From positions 236,723 to 300,722 of the forward strand of contig NZ_JAJQQP010000009.1 in assembly GCF_028994805.1 (NCBI RefSeq): a stretch of DNA of 64,000 bases. The letters run 5' to 3'. Both the position numbers and the translations under genes were made by a program. The notes under the pieces were generated by a model, which saw only the letters and a program-made list of their open reading frames with translations, was not told the origin of the DNA and made no database searches. How positions within the stretch are numbered: position 1 is the first letter of the stretch; every line of letters starts with the position of its first letter. Shown one piece after another: positions 27,950-38,635 of this stretch. This DNA comes from Promicromonospora iranensis (GTDB lineage Bacteria; Actinomycetota; Actinomycetes; Actinomycetales; Cellulomonadaceae).

Positions 27950-28611
27950 GCGCGGGCGACTCCTCCGCCGTCGAGCACCCGATCCGGCTCCTGATCGCCG
28001 ACGACCACCCGGTGGTGCGCAACGGGTTGCGCGGCGCGTTCGCCGACGAACCCGGCATCGCGGTGGTCGGCGAGGTGCCCGACGGGCGGCAGGCGGTCGA
28101 CCGGGCGGCGCGTGGCGGAGTCGACGTGGTGCTCATGGACCTCCGGATGCCCGTGCTGGACGGGGTCGAGGCGACGGCGGAGCTGCGCGAGCGCGCGCCG
28201 GGGGTGCGGATCCTGGTCCTGACCACGTTCGACGGCGAGGCGGACGTGCTGGCCGCCGTCGCGGCGGGTGCCACGGGCTACCTCCTCAAGGACGTCGGTA
28301 CGGACGAGCTCGCCGCCGCCGTCCGCGCGGCGCACCGCGGCGAGGCGGTCCTCGCCCCGACGGCGGCGGAACATCTCATGGGCCAGGTACGCCGTCCGGC
28401 ACCCGCGGTCCTGACCGCACGCGAGCTCGAGGTGCTCGCCCTGGTGGCCGGTGGGGCGTCCAACCGTGAGGCCGCCCGTCGCCTGTTCATCAGCGAGGCC
28501 AGCATCAAGACGCACCTCCTGCACGCCTACGGCAAGCTCGGGGTGCGCGACCGTGCGGCAGCCGTCGGCGAGGCGTACCGGCGTGGGCTCCTCCCGGCGA
28601 CACCCGCCTGA
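27946..28611 (+). CDS. Response regulator, NarL/LuxR family
   Basis: 221-aa partner of the preceding kinase. The receiver domain spans about 17-135, with phospho-acceptor Asp in 'VVLMDLRMP', conserved Thr in 'LVLTTF' and Lys in 'YLLKDV'. The C-terminal LuxR-type HTH covers 'LTARELEVLALVAGGASNREAARRLFISEASIKTHLLHAYGKLGV'. Start ATG 27946 overlaps the kinase stop (ATGA), preferred to an upstream ATG inside the kinase gene. Target promoters are not identifiable from the window. Confidence 0.94.
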   Translation: MSAGDSSAVEHPIRLLIADDHPVVRNGLRGAFADEPGIAVVGEVPDGRQAVDRAARGGVDVVLMDLRMPVLDGVEATAELRERAPGVRILVLTTFDGEADVLAAVAAGATGYLLKDVGTDELAAAVRAAHRGEAVLAPTAAEHLMGQVRRPAPAVLTARELEVLALVAGGASNREAARRLFISEASIKTHLLHAYGKLGVRDRAAAVGEAYRRGLLPATPA

Positions 28612-28640
28612 ACGGCGGTGTGATCCGGACCACCAGCCGC

Positions 28641-28646
28641 TACGCT
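28641..28646 (+). promoter_or_regulatory. -10 element of osmC-like gene (leaderless)
   Basis: TACGCT, six bases, ATG 28653; no Shine-Dalgarno sequence. Confidence 0.55.
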
Positions 28647-28652
28647 GGCTTC

Positions 28653-29138
28653 ATGAGCGGAGCCACGCATGACTACGCCGTGACGGTGCGGTGGACGGGC
28701 GCTGGGGACACGGGGACTTCGTCCTACACCTCGTACTCGCGCGACCACGAGATCGACCTGCCGCACAAGCCGCCCCTGCCCGGGTCGGCCGACCCGGCCT
28801 TCCGGGGTGACCCGGCCAGGAACAGCCCCGAAGAGCTGTTCGTCGCGAGCCTGAGCCAGTGCCACATGCTGTGGTTCCTGCACCTCGCCGCGGAGTCGGG
28901 CCTGGTCGTGCGCGAGTACAAGGACTCGGCGACGGGCACCATGCGGGTCGAGGCGCGTGGCGAGGGCGCGTTCACCGACGTGACGCTGCACCCGAAGATC
29001 GTGGTGGACCCGGGCGAGCTCGCGACGGACGAGCACGTGGCAGCGCTGCACCACAAGGCGCACGCCATGTGCTTCATCTCGCGGTCCGTGAACTTCCCGG
29101 TGCACTGCACGCCGGCGCCGCTGGCTGTCCTGGCCTGA
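28653..29138 (+). CDS. OsmC family peroxiredoxin-like protein
   Basis: 161 aa of the OsmC/Ohr fold, which reduces organic hydroperoxides with two cysteines. The peroxidatic Cys lies in 'ASLSQCHMLWFLHLA' and the resolving Cys in 'HAMCFISRSVNFP'; 'NSPEELFVASL' is the family hallmark before the first Cys. Length fits YhfA/OsmC-like members. Start ATG 28653 is set by the six-base spacing from a -10 hexamer; an earlier start at 28620 would sit upstream of that element. Follows the response regulator after 41 bp and precedes uvrC. Confidence 0.92.
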   Translation: MSGATHDYAVTVRWTGAGDTGTSSYTSYSRDHEIDLPHKPPLPGSADPAFRGDPARNSPEELFVASLSQCHMLWFLHLAAESGLVVREYKDSATGTMRVEARGEGAFTDVTLHPKIVVDPGELATDEHVAALHHKAHAMCFISRSVNFPVHCTPAPLAVLA

Positions 29139-29170
29139 CACGTCCCGCCCCTGGTGTCAGTGGCACCGCA

Positions 29171-29176
29171 TAGGTT
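29171..29176 (+). promoter_or_regulatory. -10 element of uvrC (leaderless)
   Basis: TAGGTT, six bases, ATG 29183; no Shine-Dalgarno sequence at usable spacing. Confidence 0.6.
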
Positions 29177-29182
29177 GAGGGC

Positions 29183-31129
29183 ATGGCGGATCCAGCTACC
29201 TATCGACCCAAGGCGGGAGAGATCCCGACGTCGCCCGGTGTCTACCGGTTCCGCGACGAGCACGGTCGGGTCATCTACGTGGGCAAGGCGAAGAACCTTC
29301 GGCAGCGTCTGGCGAACTACTTCCAGGACGTCGCCAACCTGCACGAGCGCACCCGGCGGATGGTGGCGACGGCGGCGTCGGTCGAGTGGACGGTGGTCGG
29401 CACCGAGGTCGAGGCGCTCGCCCTCGAGTTCACCTGGATCCAGCAGTACGACCCACGGTTCAACGTGAAGTACCGGGACGACAAGTCGTACCCGTACCTC
29501 GCCGTGACCCTGGGCGAGGAGGTGCCGCGCGCCCAGGTCATGCGCGGCGCGAAGCGCAAGGGCACCCGCTACTTCGGCCCGTACGGGCACGCCTGGGCCA
29601 TCCGGGAGACCCTCGACCTGCTGTTGCGGGTCTTCCCGATCCGGACGTGCTCGGCCGGCGTCTACAAGCGCGCGGGGCAGTCGGGCCGGCCGTGCCTGCT
29701 CGGGTACATCGACAAGTGCTCGGCGCCGTGCGTGGGCCGCATCAGCGTCGACGACCACCGGGCGCTCGTCCTGGACTTCTGCGACTTCATGGCGGGTGAC
29801 ACCGCGAAGTTCGAGCGCCGGCTGACCAAGCGCATGCAGGAGGCCGCCGCCGAGATGGAGTACGAGCAGGCGGCCCGGCTGCGCGACGACATCGAGGCCC
29901 TGCGGCGGGCCACGGAGAAGAACGCGGTGGTCCTCGGCGACGCCACGGACGCAGACGTCTTCGCCCTCGTGGGCGACGAGCTCGAGGCCGCCGTCCAGGT
30001 GTTCCACGTCCGCGGGGGGCGCATCCGCGGCCAGCGCGGCTGGGTGGTCGAGAAGGTCGAGGACATCACCGACGGCGAGCTCGTGGAGCACCTGCTGCAG
30101 CAGGTGTACGGAGCTGCCGAGGAGGTGGACGGACCGGAGGCCAGGGACGCGGTGCCGCGCGAGGTCCTCGTGCCGGTGCTGCCGCCGGACCTGGAGCAGG
30201 TCGGCGCCTGGCTCACGGGCCTGCGTGGCGCGCGGGTGGACGTGCGCGTGCCGCAGCGCGGCGACAAGAAGGAGCTCGCGGCCACCGTCCGCAAGAACGC
30301 CGAGCACGCGCTCATGGTGCACCGCACGCGCCGCGCGGGCGACCTCACCACGCGCAGCCAGGCCCTGGCGGAGATCCAGGAGGCGCTCGACCTCGAGTCG
30401 GCGCCGCTGCGGATCGAGTGCTACGACATCTCGCACACGCAGGGCACCTACCAGTCGGCGTCGATGGTGGTCTTCGAGGACGGCCTCCCGCGCAAGAGCG
30501 AGTACCGCTCGTTCAGCATCCGGGGGTCGGACGGCGACGGCGCCCGCGACGACACGGAGGCCATGCACGAGGTCATCACGCGCCGCTTCAAGCGCTACCT
30601 GGCCGACCGGCTCAAGTCCAACGACGTCGAGATGGCCGCCGAGCTGTCCGGTGGCGAGGTCGACGCCGACGCGCCGGAGGAGAAGGCGCGGTTCGCCTAT
30701 CCGCCGAGCCTCGTCGTGGTCGACGGCGGGCCGCCCCAGGTCGCCGCCGCGAAGAAGGCGATGGACGAGCTCGGCATCACCGACGTCGCGCTCTGCGGCC
30801 TGGCCAAGCGCCTGGAAGAGGTATGGGTGCCGGGCGACGACTACCCGGTGATCCTGCAGCGCTCCAGCGAGGGCCTGTACCTGCTGCAGCGGGTCCGCGA
30901 CGAGGCGCACCGGTTCGCGATCACGCAGCACCGTAGGCGGCGCAGCAAGGGCATGACCGCTTCCGTGCTCGACGACGTCCCAGGGCTCGGGCCGGCGCGC
31001 AAGAAGATGCTGCTGACGCACTTCGGCTCGGTCAAGCGGCTCAAGGCCGCCAGCGTCGAGGAGATCGCCAGCGTGCGTGGCATGGGGGACAAGACGGCGG
31101 AGGCGGTGGTGGCGGCTCTCAAGGGCTGA
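29183..31129 (+). CDS. uvrC: Excinuclease ABC subunit C
   Basis: 648-aa dual nuclease that makes the 3' and 5' incisions in nucleotide-excision repair. Order: GIY-YIG nuclease ('[20 protein letters not shown]', residues ~15-35), Cys-rich patch ('[21 protein letters not shown]'), UVR domain ('[18 protein letters not shown]'), RNase H-like domain with 'CYDISHTQG' and 'VVDGGPPQV', and a C-terminal tandem helix-hairpin-helix ('[18 protein letters not shown]', '[13 protein letters not shown]'). Full length. It heads the uvrC-rapZ-yvcK-whiA order conserved in Actinobacteria. Confidence 0.98.
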   Translation: MADPATYRPKAGEIPTSPGVYRFRDEHGRVIYVGKAKNLRQRLANYFQDVANLHERTRRMVATAASVEWTVVGTEVEALALEFTWIQQYDPRFNVKYRDDKSYPYLAVTLGEEVPRAQVMRGAKRKGTRYFGPYGHAWAIRETLDLLLRVFPIRTCSAGVYKRAGQSGRPCLLGYIDKCSAPCVGRISVDDHRALVLDFCDFMAGDTAKFERRLTKRMQEAAAEMEYEQAARLRDDIEALRRATEKNAVVLGDATDADVFALVGDELEAAVQVFHVRGGRIRGQRGWVVEKVEDITDGELVEHLLQQVYGAAEEVDGPEARDAVPREVLVPVLPPDLEQVGAWLTGLRGARVDVRVPQRGDKKELAATVRKNAEHALMVHRTRRAGDLTTRSQALAEIQEALDLESAPLRIECYDISHTQGTYQSASMVVFEDGLPRKSEYRSFSIRGSDGDGARDDTEAMHEVITRRFKRYLADRLKSNDVEMAAELSGGEVDADAPEEKARFAYPPSLVVVDGGPPQVAAAKKAMDELGITDVALCGLAKRLEEVWVPGDDYPVILQRSSEGLYLLQRVRDEAHRFAITQHRRRRSKGMTASVLDDVPGLGPARKKMLLTHFGSVKRLKAASVEEIASVRGMGDKTAEAVVAALKG

Positions 31130-31148
31130 CGCTGGCATGCTTGGCTCC

Positions 31149-32087
31149 ATGAGCAACACCGAGCCGTCACCCACCACCGCTCCCGACGGGATCGCCGAGG
31201 TCGAGGCCGCCACGCACAGCCCCGAGCGCAGCGAACCACAGGTCCTGGTGATCACCGGAATGTCGGGCGCCGGCCGGTCCCGGGCCGCTGCCGTGCTCGA
31301 GGACCTCGACTGGTACGTCGTCGACAACCTGCCGCCCATGATGCTCATCCCGCTGGTCGACCTCATGGCCAAGGGCTCCAGCATCGAGCGCGTCGCGGTC
31401 GTCGTGGACGTGCGCGGCCGACAGTTCTTCTCGGAGCTGGACAAGGTGCTCGTGCACATGACGGAGGCCGGGGTGGCCTACCGGATCCTGTTCCTGGACG
31501 CGAGCGACGAGGTGCTCGTGCGCCGGTTCGAGCAGGTTCGGCGGCCGCACCCGCTGCAGGGCGAGGGCCGCATCCTCGACGGCATAGCGGAGGAGCGGTC
31601 CGTCGTCGCGACCCTGGCCGCACGGGCCGACCTGCGGATCGACACGTCGGACCTGTCGGTGCACGACCTCGCCCGGGAGATCCGCGGGTGGCTCGCGCAC
31701 GACATCAACGAGGTGCTGCGGGTGAACGTCATCTCCTTCGGGTTCAAGTACGGCATCCCCCTGGACGCGGACCACGTGGTGGACGTACGGTTCCTGGCCA
31801 ACCCGTACTGGATCACCGAGCTCCGGCACCTCACGGGTCGGGACCAGCCGGTGCGCGACTACGTGCTCGCCCGTCCGGGCGCCGTCGAGTTCATCGACCG
31901 CTACGTCGACGCGCTGGCTCCGGTGCTCGCCGGCTACCTCAACGAGGAGAAGCGCTACGTGACCATCGCCGTGGGATGCACGGGAGGCAAGCACCGCTCC
32001 GTCGCCATCTCCGAAGCCATCGCCGAACGGCTCCGTGCCCGAGGCCAGCTCGTCACCGTCTCGGCACGTGATCTGGGCCGCGAATGA
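31149..32087 (+). CDS. rapZ: RapZ family nucleotide-binding protein
   Basis: 312 aa. P-loop GMSGAGRS near residue 38 has Arg instead of the usual Lys, a form also usual in actinobacterial RapZ. The conserved 'DWYVVDNLPP' and the C-terminal 'VTIAVGCTGGKHRSV' motif are present. In E. coli RapZ guides RNase E to a small RNA; in actinobacteria it is linked to cell-envelope and second-messenger control, less well defined. Start ATG 31149 lies seven bases after CATGCT, a possible leaderless -10. Its stop overlaps the yvcK start (ATGA). Confidence 0.95.
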   Translation: MSNTEPSPTTAPDGIAEVEAATHSPERSEPQVLVITGMSGAGRSRAAAVLEDLDWYVVDNLPPMMLIPLVDLMAKGSSIERVAVVVDVRGRQFFSELDKVLVHMTEAGVAYRILFLDASDEVLVRRFEQVRRPHPLQGEGRILDGIAEERSVVATLAARADLRIDTSDLSVHDLAREIRGWLAHDINEVLRVNVISFGFKYGIPLDADHVVDVRFLANPYWITELRHLTGRDQPVRDYVLARPGAVEFIDRYVDALAPVLAGYLNEEKRYVTIAVGCTGGKHRSVAISEAIAERLRARGQLVTVSARDLGRE

Positions 32088-33094
32088 TCCCGCACGCGCC
32101 GGGGGTGCCGGACGTCCCAGCACCGGAGTGGAGCAAGAACCCGTCGGTCGTCGCCCTGGGCGGCGGCCACGGCCTGTCCGCCAGCCTGTCCGCGCTGCGG
32201 CTCATGTCCGACCGCCTCACGGCGGTCGTGACGGTGGCCGACGACGGCGGCTCCTCCGGGCGTCTGCGCGACGAGCTCGACGTGCTGCCCCCCGGCGACC
32301 TGCGGATGGCGCTCGCGGCGCTGTGCGACGACTCCGAGTGGGGCCGCACCTGGAGCGCGATGCTGCAGCACCGCTTCTCGTCGAAGGGGGAGCTCGACAA
32401 CCACGCCATGGGCAACCTGCTCATCGTGGCGCTGTGGGAGCTGCTCGGCGACGAGGTGGAGGGCCTGGACTGGGTGGGCCGCCTCCTCGGTGCCCGTGGC
32501 CGGGTGCTGCCGATGGCGTCCGTGCCGCTCGTGGTCGAGGCGGACGTTCGGCACGCCGCCGCGCCGGGGGAGCCGGAGCCCTCGCTGGAGACCGTGGTCG
32601 GGCAGAGCCGCGTCGCCGTCACCGAGGGCCGGATCGAGCAGCTGAGGCTGCTCCCGGCGGACCCGCCGGCCTCGCCCGAGGCGGTACAGGCCGTGCTCGA
32701 CGCCGACTGGGTCGTCCTCGGGCCCGGGTCCTGGTACTCGTCGGTGCTGGTGCACCTGCTGGTGCCCGCCCTCGCCGAGGCCCTGCACACCACGAAGGCG
32801 CGACGGTGCGTCACCCTGAACCTCTCGGCGGAGAACGGTGAGACGGAGGGCCTCACCGCCGTCGACCATCTGGAGGCCCTGCACAAGCACGCGCCCGGCC
32901 TGCGGATCGACGCGGTGCTCGCCGACCCGTCGGCGGTGGAGGACGTCACTGCCCTGGAGGCCGCCGCCGCGTCGATGGGCGCCCGCGTGATCATGCGACA
33001 GGTCCGGCGCGGCGACGACACGGCCAAGCACGACGGGCTGCGCCTGGCCGCTGCCTACCGCGACGTGTTCGAGGGCGTCTACGGCGACGTCTGA
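32084..33094 (+). CDS. yvcK: Gluconeogenesis factor YvcK / CofD-like protein
   Basis: 336 aa of the YvcK (CuvA/MgfK) family, related to CofD phospholactate transferase. The UDP-sugar-binding Gly-rich start 'VVALGGGHGLSASLSALR' (27-44) and 'VADDGGSSGRLRDEL' are diagnostic. YvcK binds UDP-GlcNAc-type nucleotides and links carbon supply to cell-wall synthesis; PknB/Stk kinases phosphorylate it in several Gram-positives. Translationally coupled to rapZ by ATGA. Confidence 0.95.
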   Translation: MIPHAPGVPDVPAPEWSKNPSVVALGGGHGLSASLSALRLMSDRLTAVVTVADDGGSSGRLRDELDVLPPGDLRMALAALCDDSEWGRTWSAMLQHRFSSKGELDNHAMGNLLIVALWELLGDEVEGLDWVGRLLGARGRVLPMASVPLVVEADVRHAAAPGEPEPSLETVVGQSRVAVTEGRIEQLRLLPADPPASPEAVQAVLDADWVVLGPGSWYSSVLVHLLVPALAEALHTTKARRCVTLNLSAENGETEGLTAVDHLEALHKHAPGLRIDAVLADPSAVEDVTALEAAAASMGARVIMRQVRRGDDTAKHDGLRLAAAYRDVFEGVYGDV

Positions 33095-33174
33095 GGCGAC
33101 ACGCCGGGACAATTCGCCCGAGTATCCGCGATTCCACCGGCTTACCTTGCGCGTGACCATGGCAGTATGACGCC

Positions 33175-34155
33175 ATGGCGCTCACGGGACAGGTCAAGGA
33201 GGAGCTCGCGCGGGTGCGGGTGGCGAAGACATCCTGCCGTAAGGCAGAGGTCTCCGCGACGCTGCGGTTCTCCGGCGGTCTCCACATCATCTCCGGTCGG
33301 GTGGTGATCGAGGCGGAGCTCGACACCGAGCTCGCCGCGACCCGGCTGCGACATGCCATCCACGACCTGTACGGCCACACGAGCGAGCTCATCGTGGTCC
33401 AGGCGGGCGGCCTGCGGAAGAGCTCGCGGTTCGTGGTGCGCGTCGTGCGCGAGGGGGAGTCGCTCGCCCGCCAGACGGGGCTCCTCGACGCCCGCGGCCG
33501 CCCCGTGCGCGGGCTGGCGCCGGAGGTCGTGTCGGCAGGCGTGCAGGAGGCGGAGGCCGTGTGGCGCGGCGCGTTCCTGGCGCACGGCTCGCTGACGGAG
33601 CCCGGCCGGTCCATGGCCCTCGAGGTGACCAGTCCCGGGCCGGAGGCGGCGCTCGCGCTCGTCGGGGCCGCACGCCGGCTGGGCGTGGCGGCCAAGTCCC
33701 GCGAGGTGCGCGGCATCGACCGCGTGGTGATCCGCGACGGCGACTCCATCGGGCGCATGCTCGAGCGCATCGGCGCACCGGAGACGCTCAAGGTCTGGGA
33801 GGAGCGCCGGGAGCGTCGCGAGGTGCGTGGCACGGCCAACCGCCTGGCCAACTTCGACGACGCGAACCTGCGCCGCTCCGCCCGAGCCGCCGTGGCCGCG
33901 GGCGCGCGGGTCCAGCGGGCCTTCGAGATCCTCGGTGACGAGCTGCCCGACCACCTGCGCCAGGCCGGTGAGCTGCGGCTCGCGCACAAGCAGGCGTCGC
34001 TCGAGGAGCTGGGCCGGCTGGCCGAGCCGCAGCTGTCCAAGGACGCCGTCGCGGGCCGCATCCGCCGCCTGCTGTCGACGGCGGACAAGCGGGCTCTCGA
34101 GCTGGGCATCCCCGACACCGAGGCCGGCCTGCCCGCGGACCTGCTCGACCTCTGA
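33175..34155 (+). CDS. whiA: Sporulation/cell-division regulator WhiA
   Basis: 326-aa DNA-binding protein with an N-terminal LAGLIDADG homing-endonuclease-like domain that has lost catalysis ('[16 protein letters not shown]') and a C-terminal HTH ('[22 protein letters not shown]'). In Streptomyces it pairs with WhiB for sporulation genes; in non-sporulating actinobacteria it is kept and affects division and chromosome segregation. It follows yvcK by 80 bp; CAGTAT six bases before ATG 33175 may be a weak leaderless -10. Confidence 0.97.
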   Translation: MALTGQVKEELARVRVAKTSCRKAEVSATLRFSGGLHIISGRVVIEAELDTELAATRLRHAIHDLYGHTSELIVVQAGGLRKSSRFVVRVVREGESLARQTGLLDARGRPVRGLAPEVVSAGVQEAEAVWRGAFLAHGSLTEPGRSMALEVTSPGPEAALALVGAARRLGVAAKSREVRGIDRVVIRDGDSIGRMLERIGAPETLKVWEERRERREVRGTANRLANFDDANLRRSARAAVAAGARVQRAFEILGDELPDHLRQAGELRLAHKQASLEELGRLAEPQLSKDAVAGRIRRLLSTADKRALELGIPDTEAGLPADLLDL

Positions 34156-34175
34156 GTCGTGACCGTGAGCCTTGA

Positions 34176-35444
<1,269 letters not shown>

Positions 35445-35556
35445 CGGCTTCTCTCCCAGCGTGAACCCTGACGTCCGCGTGCGCATCGGCCAGCCGGCGC
35501 GCGCGGACGTCGTCATGTGACGGAACCCCGGCTGCTGGACTCTCTTTGGAGCGCTC

Positions 35557-36756
35557 ATGAAGACCATCGACTCCCTCGGCGACCTGCGCGGCAAGCGCGT
35601 CCTGGTCCGCTCAGACTTCAACGTCCCGCTCGACGGGACCACCATCACCGACGACGGCCGCATCCGCGCGGCCCTGCCGACGCTGAAGCGGCTGACCGAC
35701 GCCGGCGCGCGCGTCGTCGTGATGGCCCACCTCGGCCGCCCCAAGGGCACGCCGGACCCCCAGTACTCCCTCGCGCCCGTCGCCGCCCGCCTGGGCGAGC
35801 TGCTGGAGCAGGACGTGACGCTCGCCGAGGACCTCGTCGGTCCGTCGGCGAAGGTGACGGTGGACGCCCTGGCTGACGGCCAGGTCGCCCTCCTCGAGAA
35901 CGTCCGCTTCGACCCCCGCGAGACCTCGAAGGTCGACGCGGAGCGCGCCGAGCTCGCCGGCGAGCTGGCGCAGCTCGCGGACGCGTTCGTGTCGGACGGC
36001 TTCGGTGTCGTGCACCGCAAGCAGGCGTCGGTGTACGACGTCGCGCAGGTGCTGCCCGCCGCCGCCGGCGGCCTGGTGCGATCCGAGGTCGAGTCGCTGT
36101 CCAAGGCGACCGGTGACCCCGAGCGCCCCTACGCCGTCGTGCTCGGCGGTTCGAAGGTGTCCGACAAGCTGGGCGTCATCGCGAACCTGCTGACCAAGGC
36201 GGACCGCCTGCTCATCGGCGGCGGCATGGTCTTCACGTTCCTGGCGGCCAAGGGACAGTCGGTGGGCAACAGCCTGCTGGAGGAGGACCAGATCGAGGCC
36301 GTCAAGGGCTACCTCGACTCCGCGGAGAAGAACGGCGTCGAGATCGTGCTGCCCGTGGACGTCGTCGCGGCCGACTCGTTCGCCGCCGACGCGCCCCACC
36401 AGGTAGTCGCCGCGGACTCGATCCCGGACGGCACCATGGGCCTCGACATCGGTCCGGAGTCCGGCAAGCTGTTCGCCGAGAAGCTGGCCGACGCGAAGAC
36501 CATCGCGTGGAACGGCCCCATGGGCGTCTTCGAGTTCGAGGCGTTCGCCGCGGGCACCAAGGCCGTGGCACAGGGCATCGTCGACGCGACGGCCGACGGC
36601 GCGTTCTCCATCGTGGGCGGTGGCGACTCGGCCGCGGCGGTACGCGCGCTCGGCTTCGACGAGGCAGGGTTCAGCCACATCTCGACCGGTGGCGGCGCGA
36701 GCCTGGAACTGCTGGAGGGCAAGGAGCTCCCCGGGCTCACCGTCCTCGCCGACTGA
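35557..36756 (+). CDS. pgk: Phosphoglycerate kinase
   Basis: 399 aa; makes ATP from 1,3-bisphosphoglycerate. The substrate-binding N-domain is seen in '[13 protein letters not shown]' and 'MAHLGRPKG', and the nucleotide C-domain in '[11 protein letters not shown]' and the Gly-rich '[12 protein letters not shown]' with '[22 protein letters not shown]'. Full length. Ribosome site GGAG at 35544-35547. It is 112 bp after gap and 46 bp before tpiA, probably one transcript. Confidence 0.98.
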   Translation: MKTIDSLGDLRGKRVLVRSDFNVPLDGTTITDDGRIRAALPTLKRLTDAGARVVVMAHLGRPKGTPDPQYSLAPVAARLGELLEQDVTLAEDLVGPSAKVTVDALADGQVALLENVRFDPRETSKVDAERAELAGELAQLADAFVSDGFGVVHRKQASVYDVAQVLPAAAGGLVRSEVESLSKATGDPERPYAVVLGGSKVSDKLGVIANLLTKADRLLIGGGMVFTFLAAKGQSVGNSLLEEDQIEAVKGYLDSAEKNGVEIVLPVDVVAADSFAADAPHQVVAADSIPDGTMGLDIGPESGKLFAEKLADAKTIAWNGPMGVFEFEAFAAGTKAVAQGIVDATADGAFSIVGGGDSAAAVRALGFDEAGFSHISTGGGASLELLEGKELPGLTVLAD

Positions 36757-36802
36757 CGCACCCCGCTGACCTGACGTACCTCTCAACGAAGGAAGAAAAC
36801 AC

Positions 36803-37597
36803 GTGGCTACCACCCGCACGCCGCTGATGGCGGGCAACTGGAAGATGAACCTGGACCACCAGCAGGCGATCAGCACGGTCCAGAAGCTGTCCTGGTCCCT
36901 GAAGGACGCCAAGCACGACTACAACGCGGTCGAGGTGGCGGTGCTGCCGCCGTTCACCGACCTGCGATCGGTGCAGACGCTCGTGGACGGCGACAAGCTG
37001 GAGCTCGTCTACGGCGCCCAGGACATCTCCAAGCACGAGTCGGGCGCGTACACCGGTGAGATCTCCGGCGCGATGCTCGCGAAGCTGGGCTGCACCTACG
37101 TCGCGATCGGGCACTCCGAGCGTCGCGAGCACCACGGCGAGTCGGACGAGCTGATCAACGCCAAGGTGCGCGCTGCCTTCGCGCACGGCCTCACGCCGAT
37201 CCTGTGCGTCGGCGAGGGCCTGGAGGTGCGCAAGGCGGGCAACCAGGTCTCGCACACGCTGGCGCAGGTCGAGGCCGCGCTGGCCGACGTGCCGGCCGAG
37301 CAGATCGCCACGATCGTCATCGCCTACGAGCCCGTCTGGGCCATCGGCACCGGCGAGGTGGCCACCCCGGAGGACGCACAGGAGGTCTGTGGCGCGATCC
37401 GCCGGGTGCTCGGCGAGCTGTGCGACCAGAGCGTCGCCGACGGCGTGCGCGTCCTGTACGGCGGCTCCGTGAAGTCGGGCAACGTCGCGCAGATCATGGC
37501 GCAGCCCGACGTCGACGGCGCGCTCGTGGGCGGGGCCAGCCTCGACCCCGAGGAGTTCGCCAAGATCGCCCGCTACCAGTCCCACGTCACCGCCTGA
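36803..37597 (+). CDS. tpiA: Triose-phosphate isomerase
   Basis: 264 aa; interconverts dihydroxyacetone phosphate and glyceraldehyde 3-phosphate. Catalytic residues are visible: Lys in 'AGNWKMN', His in 'AIGHSERR', Glu in '[11 protein letters not shown]', with phosphate loop 'YGGSVKSGN'. The GTG start has AAGGAAG upstream. A long hairpin follows 4 bp after the stop. Confidence 0.98.
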   Translation: MATTRTPLMAGNWKMNLDHQQAISTVQKLSWSLKDAKHDYNAVEVAVLPPFTDLRSVQTLVDGDKLELVYGAQDISKHESGAYTGEISGAMLAKLGCTYVAIGHSERREHHGESDELINAKVRAAFAHGLTPILCVGEGLEVRKAGNQVSHTLAQVEAALADVPAEQIATIVIAYEPVWAIGTGEVATPEDAQEVCGAIRRVLGELCDQSVADGVRVLYGGSVKSGNVAQIMAQPDVDGALVGGASLDPEEFAKIARYQSHVTA

Positions 37598-37601
37598 TTG
37601 A

Positions 37602-37661
37602 GTTGTGGGCGTGATCGTTGCGCCTGAAACGGCACGTCATAGCAACGATCACGCGCACAAC
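37602..37661 (+). terminator. Hairpin after tpiA
   Basis: 20-nt arms 37602-37621 and 37642-37661 pair with one mismatch around a 20-nt loop; no T run. Likely terminator or transcript-stabilising stem at the end of gap-pgk-tpiA. Confidence 0.65.
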
Positions 37662-37769
37662 CCATGCTGTGTCCGAGACACTCCTGCAACCTCGCTGAGG
37701 TACTCTCGCTCGGGCGTGACGTTCCGGTGTGACCCCTGCTCAGGGCTCTAGGGCCTCCTGAACAGGGGG

Positions 37770-37800
37770 TTCGCACTGTGAGGTGCGTCTCGCTTACTCT
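37770..37800 (+). promoter_or_regulatory. secG promoter
   Basis: TTCGCA (37770-37775), 19 bp, TACTCT (37795-37800). Start near 37807 would give a ~50-nt leader to the secG GTG. Confidence 0.45.
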
Positions 37801-37856
37801 TGACCGATCCGCCGCCGGGTGACGCCCGGCACACCTACAACCGAGGACGTGAACCC

Positions 37857-38099
37857 GTGGACGCGCTCCGCATCATCCTGGAAGTACTGCTGGTCCTCAC
37901 CAGTGGCTTCCTCACCATGCTCATCCTGCTCCACAAGGGCAAGGGTGGCGGACTGTCCGACATGTTCGGTGGCGGAATCTCGATGGGCGCCGGTTCCTCC
38001 GGTGTTGCCGAGCGGAACCTCAATCGCATCACTATCTCCTTCGCCCTCGTGTGGGCTGTGGTGATCGTCCTGCTCGGGCTCATCCAGAAGGTCAGCTGA
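37857..38099 (+). CDS. secG: Preprotein translocase subunit SecG
   Basis: 80-aa membrane protein of the SecYEG channel. Two hydrophobic helices (about 4-24 and 56-76) flank a Gly-rich loop with 'KGGGLSDMFGGG', the family signature. GTG 37857 has GAGGA nine bases upstream and gives the expected short N-terminus; an earlier TTG would add 19 unrelated residues. secG after tpiA is the usual actinobacterial order. Confidence 0.95.
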   Translation: MDALRIILEVLLVLTSGFLTMLILLHKGKGGGLSDMFGGGISMGAGSSGVAERNLNRITISFALVWAVVIVLLGLIQKVS

Positions 38100-38153
38100 C
38101 CCGGTCGCCAAGCGCCTAGCAGCTGACGGCCACACACAGAGGGGACGACAGAC

Positions 38154-38516
38154 GTGGCATCAGGCGGTCATGCGATTCGGGGGAGCCGGGTAGGCGCCGG
38201 CCCTCTCGGGGAGACAGAGCGCGGCGATACTGCCCCGCGCATCCGAGTTTCTTACTGGTGTGCCAACGGGCACGAGACAGCACCGACCTTCTCGGTCGGC
38301 GAGGACGTGGAAGCCCCCACGCAGTGGGACTGCCCGCGTTGTGGCTTCCCCGCGGGGATGGATCCGGTCAATCCGCCGGCTCCGGTGCGGAACGAGCCGT
38401 ACAAGACGCACCTCGCCTACGTGAAGGAACGCCGGTCCGACGAGGACGGCGCAGCCCTCCTGGAGGAGGCGCTGGAGGCACTGCGGACCCGCCGCGGCGG
38501 TCGAGTGGTGCGCTAA
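38154..38516 (+). CDS. rbpA: RNA polymerase-binding protein RbpA
   Basis: 120-aa actinobacterial transcription factor that binds sigma factor and core polymerase and stabilises open complexes. Order: disordered basic N-tail ('GGHAIRGSRVG'), zinc-finger-like core domain ('YWCANGHE...WDCPRCGFPAG'), basic linker ('KTHLAYVKERRS') and the C-terminal sigma-interacting helix ('EDGAALLEEALEALRTRR'). The Zn ligands here read C..H..C..C. GTG start; AGAGGGGA upstream. It ends 8 bp before a large inverted repeat. Confidence 0.96.
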   Translation: MASGGHAIRGSRVGAGPLGETERGDTAPRIRVSYWCANGHETAPTFSVGEDVEAPTQWDCPRCGFPAGMDPVNPPAPVRNEPYKTHLAYVKERRSDEDGAALLEEALEALRTRRGGRVVR

Positions 38517-38523
38517 GAGTTTT

Positions 38524-38635
38524 CCCGCCGAGGTAGTCATCTGGCGAAGTAGTCATGCAGCGAGGTAGTCACCCAGCGCGAACCGGGTGACTACCTCGCT
38601 GCATGACTACTTCGCCAAGCGACTACCTCGGCGGG
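38524..38635. repeat. Large inverted repeat built from 16-bp tandem units, between convergent rbpA and pgl
   Basis: 51-nt arms (38524-38574 and 38585-38635) pair with only three adjacent mismatches around a 10-nt loop. Each arm is three 16-bp units sharing CGARGTAGTCAnnnnG. The pgl stop codon (TAG, 38625-38623) lies inside the outermost unit of the right arm. It may be a bidirectional terminator; the unit structure is unlike the other hairpins in the window. Confidence 0.9.

Noticed and set aside
31248..31275. RapZ P-loop with Arg in place of Lys
   Set aside because: Known as usual in actinobacterial RapZ proteins, so not a degenerate copy.
37740..37800. GGGTTCGCAC near secG resembling a tRNA T-loop
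   Set aside because: No acceptor, D or anticodon stems can be arranged around it; it fits better as part of the secG promoter.
38524..38635. CRISPR-like array at the rbpA/pgl repeat
   Set aside because: Units are contiguous 16-bp copies without spacers and are arranged as an inverted repeat; no cas genes are present.
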